A stretch of 64,000 nucleotides of DNA from Nocardia grenadensis NBRC 108939 (lineage in GTDB: Bacteria > Actinomycetota > Actinomycetes > Mycobacteriales > Mycobacteriaceae). The DNA is taken from assembly GCF_001613445.1 (NCBI RefSeq), contig NZ_BDCJ01000013.1:1-64000 (forward strand), read 5' to 3'. The notes beneath the pieces are model-generated. The model had not been told where the DNA came from, did not search any database, and saw only the letters and a program-made list of their open reading frames with translations. Position 1 is the first letter of the stretch, and each line of letters begins with the position of its first letter. This document shows positions 37,197-46,449 of this stretch, piece after piece. The translations under genes and the position numbers were made by a program.

Positions 37197-39371
37197 TCAC
37201 CACCAGCGCAGCAGTGGATGCAGCGCGCGCCCGAGTGGGCCGGCCAGCGAGCGGGAGAAGCTTGCGCTCAGATGATGTTCGTCGTGGTAGACGAGAATAT
37301 TGCCGACGACGACCGGGCACACCTCAGCGGTGCAGACCGCGTCACTGAGGTCGATGGGGAAGACATTCGGGAAACGGGACGCCGGTTCGAGCCCGGGGTT
37401 GATCTCGTCCAGCGCATCGATGCGGTGCATTCCGCAGTCGATCGCGGTACCGCCGAAGGCGAGGCAATCACCGGCCCGGTACGGTACGCCACCGTCACGG
37501 CGCAACCAGGGCGTATCCCGGATCGCGATCACATTCAGGCGCTGATCGGCGAGAGCCGCCCAGACGTCCGGATAGCCGGGCGGGGTTTCGTCGCCGCTCT
37601 CCAAACGCGGGTGGGTGCCGATAGTGAATACCCAATCGGGACGTTCGGTCCCCAACCGTTCGATCACCTCGCGAGACCAGTCACGACAGTCCGGGATGGC
37701 CTCCCCCCGGTAGGTGGCGTCCTCGGCAATCGTCAAGGCGCAGCCCATTTTGAGGTACGTCCGGATGCGGAAACTGTGCTGTTCGGCGAGTACCTGGAAG
37801 GCGGGCAGCCAGTGCTCCACATGCGAACTGCCCGCCAAGGCGATTGTTCGATCCGCACCCGGGTCGCCGTAGGTGCAGGTGATGACATCACGGGTATCCC
37901 AATCGGCGATGCAGCCGTCCAGCGTCGAAGGCGGCAGGTCCGCCGCGACCTGCAATGGGCCGGGACGCACCGGGGCCTCCGGAACAGGCGCATCGGACGC
38001 GAGCGCTTCCGCACCGGGATACCGGGGAGGCTCGAGATCGCTCGGTACGGTCGCCCGCTCTACGACGAGGGCCTGCCAGACCACCGTTACCGCGACCAGC
38101 GCGACCGCGCCGACCGACACCATCGATCCGGCGATCCTCTGGTATCGCTGCGTCCCACCACCCGCGGTGGTGCCGGGCCGGGAGCGCAACCGGAGCGGTT
38201 GTTCGACCCAGCGGTGCGTGCACCAGGCGAGAAGGACCGACAGTGCGATGATCGCCATCCCACCGGCCGGACCCGCCTCCGGCTGTTCCCGGTGGGCGAG
38301 ATAGAAGATCAGAATCGGCCAGTGCCACAGGTACAGCGGGTAGGCGATATCGCCGAGCCGGCGCGCTGTGGATGTAGCCAGGATCCGATTCGGCCACGGC
38401 CGGAATTCCGGGGCAAGACCGCTACCGGACAGGATGAGTGCCACGCAGGCACCCACGGGCACCAGGGCGGCCGGACCGGGAAACCGGTTGGCGCCGTCTA
38501 CGATCAACCATCCGCATCCGACCACCCCGGCAAGCCCCAGCCAGGCCAGGACATGACGCAGCGGGCGCGGGGGTGACCAGAACGGCGCGGCGAGTACCAG
38601 GGCCGCGCCCGCCAGCAGTTCCCAGGCGCGGGCGTAGCTGTCGTAATAATTCCAGCCCTGATAGGTGACCATGCCGTACGCCGCATACGCGAACGATGTG
38701 GCCGCGGCCCCGGCCACGAGCACTGCCAGCACCGGCCGGGCCCGGCGGCGATGCCCCCGGCACAGCCCGGCCACCCCCGCCACGACGAGTAGCGCCGCCA
38801 GATAGTACTGGCCCTGCACCGACATCGACCACAGGTGCTGTAGCGGACTCACCGATGGATCCGCCGCCAGGTAGTCCGACCAACTCCACGCGAGCTGCCA
38901 GTTCTGGTAGTAGAACATCGACGCCAGTGTCTGAGTGGCGATATCCGCCCACTGCGTATAGGGCCGTAGCACCACGGCCGCGCCGACAACCGCGATGAGC
39001 ACCACGATCAACGCCGGCAGCAGTCTGCGCAGGGTCCGGCGCACCGTGAACCACACACCCACCGACCCGGTGGCATCGGCCCGGCGCAGGAGCAATCCGG
39101 TGAAGAAGAAGCCCGAGAGCACCAAGAACACGTCGACCCCGCCGGACACGCGGCCCATCCAGATGTGGAACACCACCACCAGCGCGATCGCTATTCCGCG
39201 TAGGCCGTCGAGATCCGCGCGGTATGCCGCGGCCGATGGATCATTCCCGGCGAACGCCGCACCGGTCCGGGCCCCGGCCGACGTTCTATCGGCTACCGCA
39301 CCGCCGCCGATACCGGGACAAGCCCGCGCCGCCACCCGAGGCACGCGGCCGGGCAAATCCGACACAGTCAT
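37197..39371 (-). CDS. OafA/YrhL-type membrane acyltransferase with SGNH-like domain
   Basis: This 724-residue protein has an N-terminal acyltransferase-3 region of about 10 membrane helices (ADLDGLRGIAIALVVVFHIW with the catalytic His, GVDVFLVLSGFFFTG, IAYPLYLWHWPI). After a linker it has an extracytoplasmic SGNH-like domain from about residue 480 (IALAGSSHVEHWLPAF; C-terminal YHDEHHLSASFSRSL with the Asp-x-x-His pair). The usual block I is GDSH; here it is GSSH, though the Ser is kept. Such proteins O-acylate surface polysaccharides, peptidoglycan or lipids. The ATG at 39371 is chosen; earlier codons give Arg/Pro-rich sequence. Confidence 0.85.
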   Translation of the reverse strand: MTVSDLPGRVPRVAARACPGIGGGAVADRTSAGARTGAAFAGNDPSAAAYRADLDGLRGIAIALVVVFHIWMGRVSGGVDVFLVLSGFFFTGLLLRRADATGSVGVWFTVRRTLRRLLPALIVVLIAVVGAAVVLRPYTQWADIATQTLASMFYYQNWQLAWSWSDYLAADPSVSPLQHLWSMSVQGQYYLAALLVVAGVAGLCRGHRRRARPVLAVLVAGAAATSFAYAAYGMVTYQGWNYYDSYARAWELLAGAALVLAAPFWSPPRPLRHVLAWLGLAGVVGCGWLIVDGANRFPGPAALVPVGACVALILSGSGLAPEFRPWPNRILATSTARRLGDIAYPLYLWHWPILIFYLAHREQPEAGPAGGMAIIALSVLLAWCTHRWVEQPLRLRSRPGTTAGGGTQRYQRIAGSMVSVGAVALVAVTVVWQALVVERATVPSDLEPPRYPGAEALASDAPVPEAPVRPGPLQVAADLPPSTLDGCIADWDTRDVITCTYGDPGADRTIALAGSSHVEHWLPAFQVLAEQHSFRIRTYLKMGCALTIAEDATYRGEAIPDCRDWSREVIERLGTERPDWVFTIGTHPRLESGDETPPGYPDVWAALADQRLNVIAIRDTPWLRRDGGVPYRAGDCLAFGGTAIDCGMHRIDALDEINPGLEPASRFPNVFPIDLSDAVCTAEVCPVVVGNILVYHDEHHLSASFSRSLAGPLGRALHPLLRWW

Positions 39372-39690
39372 GCCAAACCCATTCCCTAACCACCGTGGAG
39401 CCGGTCGCGTGATCGTGCGGGCGGATGCCCGCCGCTGCCGCTCGACACCAGGCTCCACGCGGCGGCACGACCTGTGCGGTGCCGGACCGTGTGCACCATT
39501 TCCCACTTGCTTCCACTGTATCGGACGCCCTGTCGCCCCTCCCGGGGTCCCGTCCCGCTCCGGACCGAGTACGGTGCCGTACCTGCCCGACCGCCGGTTC
39601 GGCACGGGCACTTCATGAAACCGCTGGTGGGTGCACCGATCGGCGGCGCCACCCCACCAGCTACTTCGATACACGCCCCAGGCGATCGTT
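39372..39690. other. Intergenic, nothing recognised
   Basis: The region between the acyltransferase start and the thioesterase stop has no supported gene. A small hairpin, CGGGCGGATGCCCG, is near 39418. A GC-rich palindrome, GGCGGCGCC, is near 39643. Confidence 0.5.
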
Positions 39691-40485
39691 TCAGAAGCGC
39701 CGCATATCGACCTGGCGGCGCACATTGGACAACGCGGTCACCACGGCCGTCCCCAGCGGGCCGCTCCGGTCGTACAGGGTGGTGGTGCCGACCGCGACAC
39801 CCGCACAGGCCACCTGATCCTGTGCCAGCACCCCGATCCCCGGGCCGGACGGCACCCGGGCAAGCGTCAGTGTGACATCGGAGTTGATATAGCCGATCCC
39901 TTCGGTGCCCCAATTGCACATGAAGCTCGCGGCGTCACCGGCCATCCCCGCTCGCTGCAGCGGCGTCACCGGCTCACCCGCGACCACCGGCAGCATGTTC
40001 TGCCAGATGGCCTTGCGCTCGGCGTTCTGCGTGGCCACGAAATCGCGGGTCCAGTCGCCGTCCCCGCTCTTGAACAGCGGGTGGGCGCCGGCCTCCGAGG
40101 TATCGGGAATCTCGGGCACCGGGAAGTCGTGCGGCGGCTGCCACAGGTCGCCGGCGGGCACCGCCCCGGTGCGCAGGTAGACCACCGTCGCCCGTGACCG
40201 CACCTCCCCGCGCTGCAGCAGTTCGGCATCCGCGACGCAGATACGTTTACCCTCCCGCACCACCACACTGCGCAGCGTGGCCGGCTCGTCGACGACCGGG
40301 CGGAACAGGTCCACGGTCACCCGGGCGGGGACGAACTCCGCCCCCGGGGAGCGCGTTTCCAGTTCCCGCGTCAGCAGTCCGCAGATCGCCGGTCCGCCCA
40401 CCTGGGTCGGGCTCCAGCTGGACATGGCTTTACGGGTGGGCAGGTACTGCTGACCCTCCCTGGTGAAGAACGCGAACACGCCCAT
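39691..40485 (-). CDS. Acyl-CoA thioesterase-like double hotdog protein
   Basis: This 264-residue protein resembles the TesB-like thioesterase superfamily (4HBT_3). The N-hotdog has GPAICGLLTRELETRSPGAE (substrate-binding helix), then FVPARVTVDLFRPV and RICVADAELLQRGEV. The C-hotdog has GYINSDVTLTLARVP and GVAVGTTTLYD. It would hydrolyse acyl-CoA. The ATG at 40485 follows GAGAGGAG. A KstR-like site lies 33 bases upstream, pointing to a role in steroid or branched lipid metabolism. Confidence 0.75.
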   Translation of the reverse strand: MGVFAFFTREGQQYLPTRKAMSSWSPTQVGGPAICGLLTRELETRSPGAEFVPARVTVDLFRPVVDEPATLRSVVVREGKRICVADAELLQRGEVRSRATVVYLRTGAVPAGDLWQPPHDFPVPEIPDTSEAGAHPLFKSGDGDWTRDFVATQNAERKAIWQNMLPVVAGEPVTPLQRAGMAGDAASFMCNWGTEGIGYINSDVTLTLARVPSGPGIGVLAQDQVACAGVAVGTTTLYDRSGPLGTAVVTALSNVRRQVDMRRF

Positions 40486-40518
40486 CGGCTCCTCTCGCAC
40501 AGACCCCTGCCCCAGAAT

Positions 40519-40532
40519 TACAACACGTTCTA
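40519..40532. promoter_or_regulatory. KstR-like operator TACAACACGTTCTA
   Basis: It fits TNNAACNNGTTNNA and shares AACACGTTCTA with the site at 20741. It lies 33 bases ahead of the thioesterase start, overlapping the expected promoter. Confidence 0.6.
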
Positions 40533-40568
40533 GTTCGTGGTCGGCCGAAGGGCCCGGCCGGCGGTGGT

Positions 40569-41234
40569 TCAGACCTGTAACTCCCGAGCGAGGACGCCGG
40601 CCGCCTCCCAAATCTCGGCCGGATCGCCGTCCCAGCCGAGTACCCGCAGCACCGCGGCGGCGATGGCCTCCCGCACCCCCTCGGGCACCCCGCCGGCGTC
40701 CGAGCGGATATTGATCACCGTCTCCACCAACCGGAACGGCAGGGTCTGCGCTTCGGCCACCCCGTTCGCGCCCGGCCCGGCCACCACGCGCGCGGCCAGC
40801 CGTTCGTAGCTCGTGCGCAGGGCGTCACGGCGCGCCCGGAACCGGGCGAACCGATCCCCGCGCAACTCCGGCAGGAAGTACAGCGCACCGATATTCCAGC
40901 GCGCGTCGCACAGCTGACCGATATCGAACCGGGCCAGGGCGTACAGCCGGACCGCGGCCGGTTCCGGTCGCCGTTCCAGGCGCGTCGCGAGTTCGGCCGC
41001 CCCCGCGATGGTTTCACCGAGCAGGGCGTCGAGAATGTCGTCCTTGGCCGCGAAATGGTGGTACAGCGATGCCTGGCGGATACCGACCGCCTCGGCGATG
41101 GCCCGGGTCGAGGTACTTCCGTACCCCTGGGTGGTGAACAGTTCGGCGGCGGCGTCGAGGATTTCGGCGCGCGGTGTCTGCCCCTGGCGGCGACGCGGCG
41201 CGAGACGCGGGCGGCCCGGACCGAGTTGGGTCAT
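40569..41234 (-). CDS. TetR-family regulator, divergent from the symporter operon
   Basis: This 221-residue protein has the TetR helix-turn-helix (STRAIAEAVGIRQASLYHHF, recognition helix ASLYHHF) and a helical ligand domain with DARWNIGALYFLPELR. The ATG at 41234 is preferred over 41306, because the longer form would place a perfect operator-like repeat inside the coding region. Its likely target is the divergent sodium:solute symporter operon. The thioesterase downstream could be a second member of its transcript. Confidence 0.83.
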   Translation of the reverse strand: MTQLGPGRPRLAPRRRQGQTPRAEILDAAAELFTTQGYGSTSTRAIAEAVGIRQASLYHHFAAKDDILDALLGETIAGAAELATRLERRPEPAAVRLYALARFDIGQLCDARWNIGALYFLPELRGDRFARFRARRDALRTSYERLAARVVAGPGANGVAEAQTLPFRLVETVINIRSDAGGVPEGVREAIAAAVLRVLGWDGDPAEIWEAAGVLARELQV

Positions 41235-41276
41235 GCCTCCATTGTCGCCGACCAGCGGATCAGCACCGCGGGGGAG

Positions 41277-41298
41277 ATTTCTGTCATTCGACAGAAAT
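41277..41298. promoter_or_regulatory. Perfect inverted repeat ATTTCTGTC-N4-GACAGAAAT
   Basis: The 9-bp arms match perfectly around ATTC. The repeat lies 43 bases ahead of the TetR start and 121 bases ahead of the symporter start, in the shared gap. It is the best TetR operator in this region. Confidence 0.7.
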
Positions 41299-41418
41299 AT
41301 CGGCAACGCAGACGTTACGCCCGGCCGCGATACGGATACATCGCCGTCACCACCATGTCGCGGAAGCCGAGGAACCTTTCAACCGATAGATATTCGTGTC
41401 GGATGAAGGGCCCCGGCC

Positions 41419-42915
41419 ATGATCATTCTCGGAATCGCGATCAGTGTGGTCGCGGTGATCGGCATCGGCCTGCTGGTCGCCCGCAAGGTCGACGGTGACA
41501 GCGTGAACTTCCTGGTCGCCGGCCGATCGCTGGGTCTCCCGCTGGTCGCGGCGGGCCTGATGGGCCAGGCGGTCGACTCCAACGCCACCCTCGGCAATAC
41601 CGATCTGGCCGGTTCGGTCGGCTTCTGGGCCGGTGCGTCGCTACCGCTGGGCCTCGGTCTGTGCCTGCTGCTCACCGGGATCTTCTTCGCCAAGCCGATG
41701 AACCGGATGGGCCTGCTGACCCTGCCGGACTTCTACCGGATCAAATACGGCCGCGGGGTGGAATTCAGTGCCTCGATCCTGATGATCTTCAGCTTCTGCA
41801 TCCTGCTGGCGGGCAACCTCGTCGCCGGTGGTTTCCTGTTCGAACGCTTCCTCGGGATCCCCTACACCGCCGGTGTCCTGCTCATCGTGGCGATCGTGCT
41901 GACCTACACCGTCACCGGCGGCATGTTCAGCGACGCCTACACCGCACTCGCCCAGATGGTGATCACCGTCATCGGGTCGCTCGCCCTGCTCATCTGGGTG
42001 GGATCGACCTACGGGATCACCATTCCCGAGGGTATGGGACCGTTCGACCTGGGACAGCTCGGCAACAGTTCCGAAGGCGCCGTGGTGAACTGGGCGACGC
42101 TGATCGCCCTCGGTATCGGCGATATCGTCGCCATCGACTTCATGCAGCGCATCTTCTCGGCCCGCTCCCCCGAAATCGCCCGCCGGGCCTGCTTCGTGGG
42201 CGCGGCCGGAACAGCTGCGGTCGGTATCCCCTACGCGTTGGTCGCCCTCGCCACCACCGATCTCGTCGGCGAGGGATCGGGTCCGCGACTGCTGTCCCTG
42301 CTGGACGAACACGCCCCGGCGGGTCTGGCGATCCTGGTGCTGTCGGCGATTGTGGCGGCATCGTGCTCCACCGCCAACGGCGCCATCCTGGGCACCGCCT
42401 CGGTGGCGACCCGGAATATCGCCGGGCGCACCGACCGGACCGACGCCGCCGGACGCGACACCTTGCTGCGGGATGTGCGGCTCACCATGATCCCGGTCGT
42501 CGCGGTGGCGATCTTCTTCGCGGTGCAGGTACCGCAGACCGGCATCCTGCTCACCCTGGCGTTCGACCTCATGCTCGCCGCGCTGATCGTGCCGTTCATC
42601 GCGGGCCACCTCACCTCGCGGACCACCACCGCCGCCGCGGTCGCGGCCATGGTGGCCGGGCTCGGTGTCCGGCTGGTCCTGTTCGTACTCACGCCCACCA
42701 TGTACGGGGTACCGAATACCGTTCTCCATATCGACAATGCGCTGATCGGCCCGGGTTTCGATGGCTGGCCCACCTTCTTCGGCTTCCTCGCCTCACTGCT
42801 GGCCTTCCTCGGCACCCTCGCCGTGCAGCGGTTGCGTGCGCCCGCCGGAAGACCCGCGGTTGCGGGGGATATTGCCCCGCTGCCCGTGCCGGAACCCGCT
42901 GTCCAGCACGGTTGA
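41419..42915 (+). CDS. Sodium:solute symporter (SSS family), urea- or guanidine-related
   Basis: This 498-residue transporter has about 13 membrane helices. Family features are FLVAGRSLGLPLVAAGLMGQ near the N-terminus, LTLPDFYRIKYGRG, YTVTGGMFSDAYTALAQM, and IVAASCSTANGAILGTASV. It belongs to the Na+/solute symporters, some of which carry urea or other small nitrogen compounds. It is first in an operon with two urea-carboxylase-associated proteins and a carboxyltransferase, so its cargo is probably urea, guanidine or a derivative. A TetR operator precedes it. Confidence 0.85.
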   Translation: MIILGIAISVVAVIGIGLLVARKVDGDSVNFLVAGRSLGLPLVAAGLMGQAVDSNATLGNTDLAGSVGFWAGASLPLGLGLCLLLTGIFFAKPMNRMGLLTLPDFYRIKYGRGVEFSASILMIFSFCILLAGNLVAGGFLFERFLGIPYTAGVLLIVAIVLTYTVTGGMFSDAYTALAQMVITVIGSLALLIWVGSTYGITIPEGMGPFDLGQLGNSSEGAVVNWATLIALGIGDIVAIDFMQRIFSARSPEIARRACFVGAAGTAAVGIPYALVALATTDLVGEGSGPRLLSLLDEHAPAGLAILVLSAIVAASCSTANGAILGTASVATRNIAGRTDRTDAAGRDTLLRDVRLTMIPVVAVAIFFAVQVPQTGILLTLAFDLMLAALIVPFIAGHLTSRTTTAAAVAAMVAGLGVRLVLFVLTPTMYGVPNTVLHIDNALIGPGFDGWPTFFGFLASLLAFLGTLAVQRLRAPAGRPAVAGDIAPLPVPEPAVQHG

Positions 42916-43021
42916 TCGCCGTCCGCCCGCGAATCGGGCCGTATTCCGCTGCCGTGCTTGCGGATCGGACATCCACGCACGGCCGGCGCACCCGCCGAGA
43001 CCCGACGAACAAGGAAAGAGC

Positions 43022-43774
43022 ATGACACCCACCACCGCCTCGACAACCGGCGCCCGCGCGCACGCCCGAGCCCAGGCATCGGCGACCGCGGCCACGCCCG
43101 CACTGCCCGAGGGGGTCCCGCTCGACGCGACCACCTGGACCGTCCGGCTCCCACCCGGCGGCTACGCGAGCACCGTGCTCTGCCGCGGCACCCGGCTGCG
43201 ACTCGCCGACCCGCACGGCGCCGCCTGCGCGCACCTGTTCCTGCTGCGCGCGGGCGCACCGTGGGAACGTCTCAATATCGCCGACACCGTGAAAGTGCCC
43301 TGGCAGGCCTATCTCGGTGCCGGGCACCCACTGTTGTCCGATCAGGGCCGGCTGCTGGCCACCGTGATCACCGACACCTCGGGCCACCACGACGCGCTCT
43401 GCGGGCCCACCCCCGCAGGCCGGCTGCTCCTGGAACGCGCGGCCGCGAAACACGGGCTGACCCCGCGCGATATCGGCCCCACTCTCTCGTTCTTCCGCGG
43501 TGTGCGGGTGGACGGTGACGGCACCCTCACCGCCACCGGCCCGGCGGCCGCGGGCGCCTACGTCGACCTGATCGTCCAACTGCCGGTGATCGTCCTGGTG
43601 GCCGCCACCGCGCACCCTCTCGACGATGCCCCGGTCACCGACCTCGATCTGGTCGCCTGGCCGGGCGACCGCGCCGCCGCGGCCGCCGCCAACAGCGACC
43701 CGGAATACCTGCGCGCCGTCCAGAACACCGAACAGGCCTGGTCGGCCGCCCGCACCCGACAGGAGTGGATATGA
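43022..43774 (+). CDS. Urea-carboxylase-associated protein 1 (DUF1989; carboxyguanidine deiminase subunit family)
   Basis: This 250-residue DUF1989 protein has TVLCRGTRLRLADPHGAACA, LNIADTVKVPWQAYLGAGH, DTSGHHDALCG, and LSFFRGVRVDGDGTLT. The Cys and His residues kept in the family are present. Two such proteins form the heteromer CgdAB in bacteria that use guanidine, converting carboxyguanidine to allophanate. AAGGAAAG precedes the ATG at 43022. Its stop overlaps the start of the next gene (ATGA). Confidence 0.85.
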   Translation: MTPTTASTTGARAHARAQASATAATPALPEGVPLDATTWTVRLPPGGYASTVLCRGTRLRLADPHGAACAHLFLLRAGAPWERLNIADTVKVPWQAYLGAGHPLLSDQGRLLATVITDTSGHHDALCGPTPAGRLLLERAAAKHGLTPRDIGPTLSFFRGVRVDGDGTLTATGPAAAGAYVDLIVQLPVIVLVAATAHPLDDAPVTDLDLVAWPGDRAAAAAANSDPEYLRAVQNTEQAWSAARTRQEWI

Positions 43775-44394
43775 ACACCGCGACCCCGGCAGCGACCGTC
43801 GTGCTCGACGAAGTGGTCCTGGCCCGTGCACCGTGGTCGGCGGTCGTACGGGCGGGGCATCGTCTCGACATCATCGATCTGCACGGCAATCAGGCCGTCG
43901 ACTGCCTGCTCTACGCCGCGGCCGACCACACCGACCGCTACAGCGCCCAGGCGACGGTCACCGCGCAGCGCAATATATTCCTCACCACCGGCAGTGTGCT
44001 GCGCACCGACCGCGGCACGGCACTCATGACCGTGCTCGCCGACGAGGTCGGCAACCACGACACCATCGCCGGAGCCTGCTCCCAGGAGTCCAATACGCTG
44101 CGCTACGGCCACCACACCCGCCACCAGCACGCCTGCGTGGAGAACTTCCTGGCCGAAGCGGCGAAATGGGGTATGGGCAAACGGGACCTGGTGTCCAACA
44201 TCAACTGGTTCATGAACGTACCGGTGGAGTCCGACGGCACGCTCGGTATCGTCGACGGCCGGTCCGCACCGGGCAAGACGGTATCGCTGCGCGCCGAGAT
44301 CGACACCCTGGTCCTGGTGTCCAACTGTCCCCAGATCAACAACCCCTGCAACGGCTTCGACCCCACGCCCGTGCGCATGGTGGTGACCCGGTGA
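43771..44394 (+). CDS. Urea-carboxylase-associated protein 2 (DUF1989; carboxyguanidine deiminase subunit family)
   Basis: This 207-residue partner of the preceding protein has LDIIDLHGNQAVDCLLYAAA, DRYSAQATVTAQRNIFLTTG, GNHDTIAGACSQESNTLRYG, LVSNINWFMNVPV, and VLVSNCPQINNPCNGFDPTP. The ATG at 43771 has AGGAG 5 bases upstream. The gene overlaps both neighbours (ATGA at its start, GTGA at its end), so the three products are made together, consistent with a complex. Confidence 0.86.
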   Translation: MNTATPAATVVLDEVVLARAPWSAVVRAGHRLDIIDLHGNQAVDCLLYAAADHTDRYSAQATVTAQRNIFLTTGSVLRTDRGTALMTVLADEVGNHDTIAGACSQESNTLRYGHHTRHQHACVENFLAEAAKWGMGKRDLVSNINWFMNVPVESDGTLGIVDGRSAPGKTVSLRAEIDTLVLVSNCPQINNPCNGFDPTPVRMVVTR

Positions 44395-46403
44395 CCGCCC
44401 CGGTGACGCTTGCCCCACTGCCCGCCCCGGTGACCACCACCCGCCACGCGGTGGTCGAACGTCCCGGTCTGCTCACCACGGTGCAGGACTGGCCGGGCCG
44501 GACCGGCTACTGGCATGTCGGCGTACCGCCGTCGGGCCCCATGGACGATCTGTCGTTCCGGCTCGGCAACCGCGCCCTGGGCAACCCCGAGGGCGCGGCC
44601 GGGCTCGAATGCACCATGGCCGGTCCGGCATTGCGGTTCGCCGAGCCGACGTGGATGTGTGTGACCGGCGCTCCCGTCACGGTGACGGTGGCCGGTCGTC
44701 CGGTGCCGCTGTGGCGCCCGGTATTCGTACCGGCCGGAGAGGTTCTCGATATCGGTACGATTCGCGGCCCCGGAATGCGCTGCTATGTACTGGTATCCGG
44801 CGGACTGGCGCTCCCCGAATACCTCGGCAGCCGGGCCACGTTCACTCTCGGGCGTTTCGGCGGCGTGGGCGGGCGGGCACTGGCCGCCGCGGATGTTCTC
44901 CCGGTCGGCCCCGCACCGGGCCCGCCGGCCGGCGCGATACCCGGCGGTGCACAACCCGTGCTGGCCCGCGACTGGGAACTGGCCGTCACCGAGGGGCCAC
45001 ACGGCGCACCGGAGTTCTTCACCCGCGCCGATATCGATACACTGCTCGCCACCGCCTACGAGGTGCACTTCAACTCCGACCGGACCGGGGTCCGGCTCAT
45101 CGGTCCCAAACCAGGCTGGGCTCGCCCGGACGGCGGCGAGGCCGGACTACATCCGTCGAATATCCACGACACCGCCTACAGCGTGGGCGCGCTCGATTTC
45201 ACCGGCGACACCCCCATCCTGCTCGGCCCCGACGGGCCCAGCCTCGGCGGCTTCGTCTGTCCGGTGACGGTGACCGCCGCCGACCTGTGGAAGCTCGGCC
45301 AGTTGTGCCCGGGCGACCGGGTGCGTTTCGTGCCGGTGCGCGCGGAGCGGGCCGCGTCACCGGCCGAACTGGGTCCCGAACGCCGAGCGGGCTGGCCGAT
45401 CGTCCTGTCCACCGGCGGCGACGGCGACGACGGCATCCTGCGGCACGGGGAAACCGCGGACGGTACACCGGTGACCTACCGACGCGCGGGCGATGACGGG
45501 ATCCTCGTCGAATACGGTGCCATGACCCTGGATCTCGAACTACGCGCCCGCGTCCACGCGCTGCACGAGCACCTCCGCGCCCGCGGTGAACGGGGTATCA
45601 CCGAACTCACCCCGGGCGTCCGTTCGCTCCAGGTCCGGGTCGAACCGCGCACGCTGCGGATCGGCACGGCCCTGGATCTCCTGGCCGAGGCGGAGGCCGC
45701 GCTTCCGGCCGCCGAAGACCTGGTCGTCCCCAGCCGCACCGTGGATCTGCCGCTGTCCTGGGATGATCCCGCGACCCGGGAGGCGATCACCCGCTATACG
45801 CACGGCGTCCGCGCCGACGCACCGTGGTGCCCGTGGAATATCGAGTTCATTCGGCGGATGAACGGACTCGAGACCGTCGACGACGTCTTCGATACCGTGT
45901 TCGCCGCCGAGTACCTGGTACTGGGCTTGGGGGATGTCTATCTCGGCGCGCCGCTGGCCACCCCGATCGATCCCCGGCACCGGCTGATCACCACCAAATA
46001 CAATCCGGCCCGGACCTGGACCCCGGAGAACGCGGTCGGTATCGGCGGCGCTTACCTGTGTATCTACGGAATGGAAGGCCCGGGCGGATATCAGTTCGTG
46101 GGGCGCACCACCCAGGTGTGGAGCCGACGCACCGATAGCGAAACCCCGTGGCTGCTGCGCTTCTTCGACCGGATCCGCTGGTATCCGGTGAGCGCGGCCG
46201 AACTTCTCGACCTCCGGGCCGATATCGCCGCCGGCCGCGGCGAATTACGCGCCGGCCCGGGGGAATTCCGCCTCGCGGCGCATCGCGGATTCCTCACCGA
46301 GGAAGCGGACTCCATCGAATCGTTCCGGGCCCGGCAGTCGGCCGCCTTCGCAGCCGAACGCGAATCCTGGCGCCGCTCCGGGGAACTGGGCCGGACCCAC
46401 TGA
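44391..46403 (+). CDS. Carboxyltransferase-only urea/guanidine carboxylase (KipA-KipI fusion)
   Basis: This 670-residue protein equals the central carboxyltransferase part of urea carboxylase (AHS2 then AHS1). AHS2 covers about residues 20-320 (LLTTVQDWPGRTGYWHVGVP, GVRLIGPKPGWARPDGGEAG). AHS1 covers about 350-600 (TLDLELRARVHALHE, LTPGVRSLQVR, WDDPATREAI, GLGDVYLGAPLATPIDPRHR, YNPARTWTPENAVGIGGAYL). It then has the family's tail LLRFFDRIRWYPVS and stops before a biotinyl domain. The biotin carboxylase part (normally about 450 residues before it) and the C-terminal biotin carrier are both missing, and no neighbouring gene supplies them. The GTG start overlaps the previous stop. It may work with a carboxylase subunit encoded elsewhere. 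Confidence 0.85.
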   Translation: MTAPVTLAPLPAPVTTTRHAVVERPGLLTTVQDWPGRTGYWHVGVPPSGPMDDLSFRLGNRALGNPEGAAGLECTMAGPALRFAEPTWMCVTGAPVTVTVAGRPVPLWRPVFVPAGEVLDIGTIRGPGMRCYVLVSGGLALPEYLGSRATFTLGRFGGVGGRALAAADVLPVGPAPGPPAGAIPGGAQPVLARDWELAVTEGPHGAPEFFTRADIDTLLATAYEVHFNSDRTGVRLIGPKPGWARPDGGEAGLHPSNIHDTAYSVGALDFTGDTPILLGPDGPSLGGFVCPVTVTAADLWKLGQLCPGDRVRFVPVRAERAASPAELGPERRAGWPIVLSTGGDGDDGILRHGETADGTPVTYRRAGDDGILVEYGAMTLDLELRARVHALHEHLRARGERGITELTPGVRSLQVRVEPRTLRIGTALDLLAEAEAALPAAEDLVVPSRTVDLPLSWDDPATREAITRYTHGVRADAPWCPWNIEFIRRMNGLETVDDVFDTVFAAEYLVLGLGDVYLGAPLATPIDPRHRLITTKYNPARTWTPENAVGIGGAYLCIYGMEGPGGYQFVGRTTQVWSRRTDSETPWLLRFFDRIRWYPVSAAELLDLRADIAAGRGELRAGPGEFRLAAHRGFLTEEADSIESFRARQSAAFAAERESWRRSGELGRTH

Positions 46404-46418
46404 ACGCCGGCCCGCCGC

Positions 46419-46435
46419 CCGGCCACACCGGCCGG
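46419..46435. terminator. Small hairpin between convergent genes
   Basis: CCGGCC-ACACC-GGCCGG forms a 6-bp stem between the carboxyltransferase stop (46403) and the isochorismatase stop (46450). It may serve both transcripts. There is no T-run. Confidence 0.35.
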
Positions 46436-46449
46436 CGCGCCGGCTCGGC

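Noticed and set aside
41299..41418. A ykkC (guanidine-I) riboswitch ahead of the symporter operon
   Set aside because: None of the conserved leader elements were recognised. The gap fits a simple promoter with a TetR operator.
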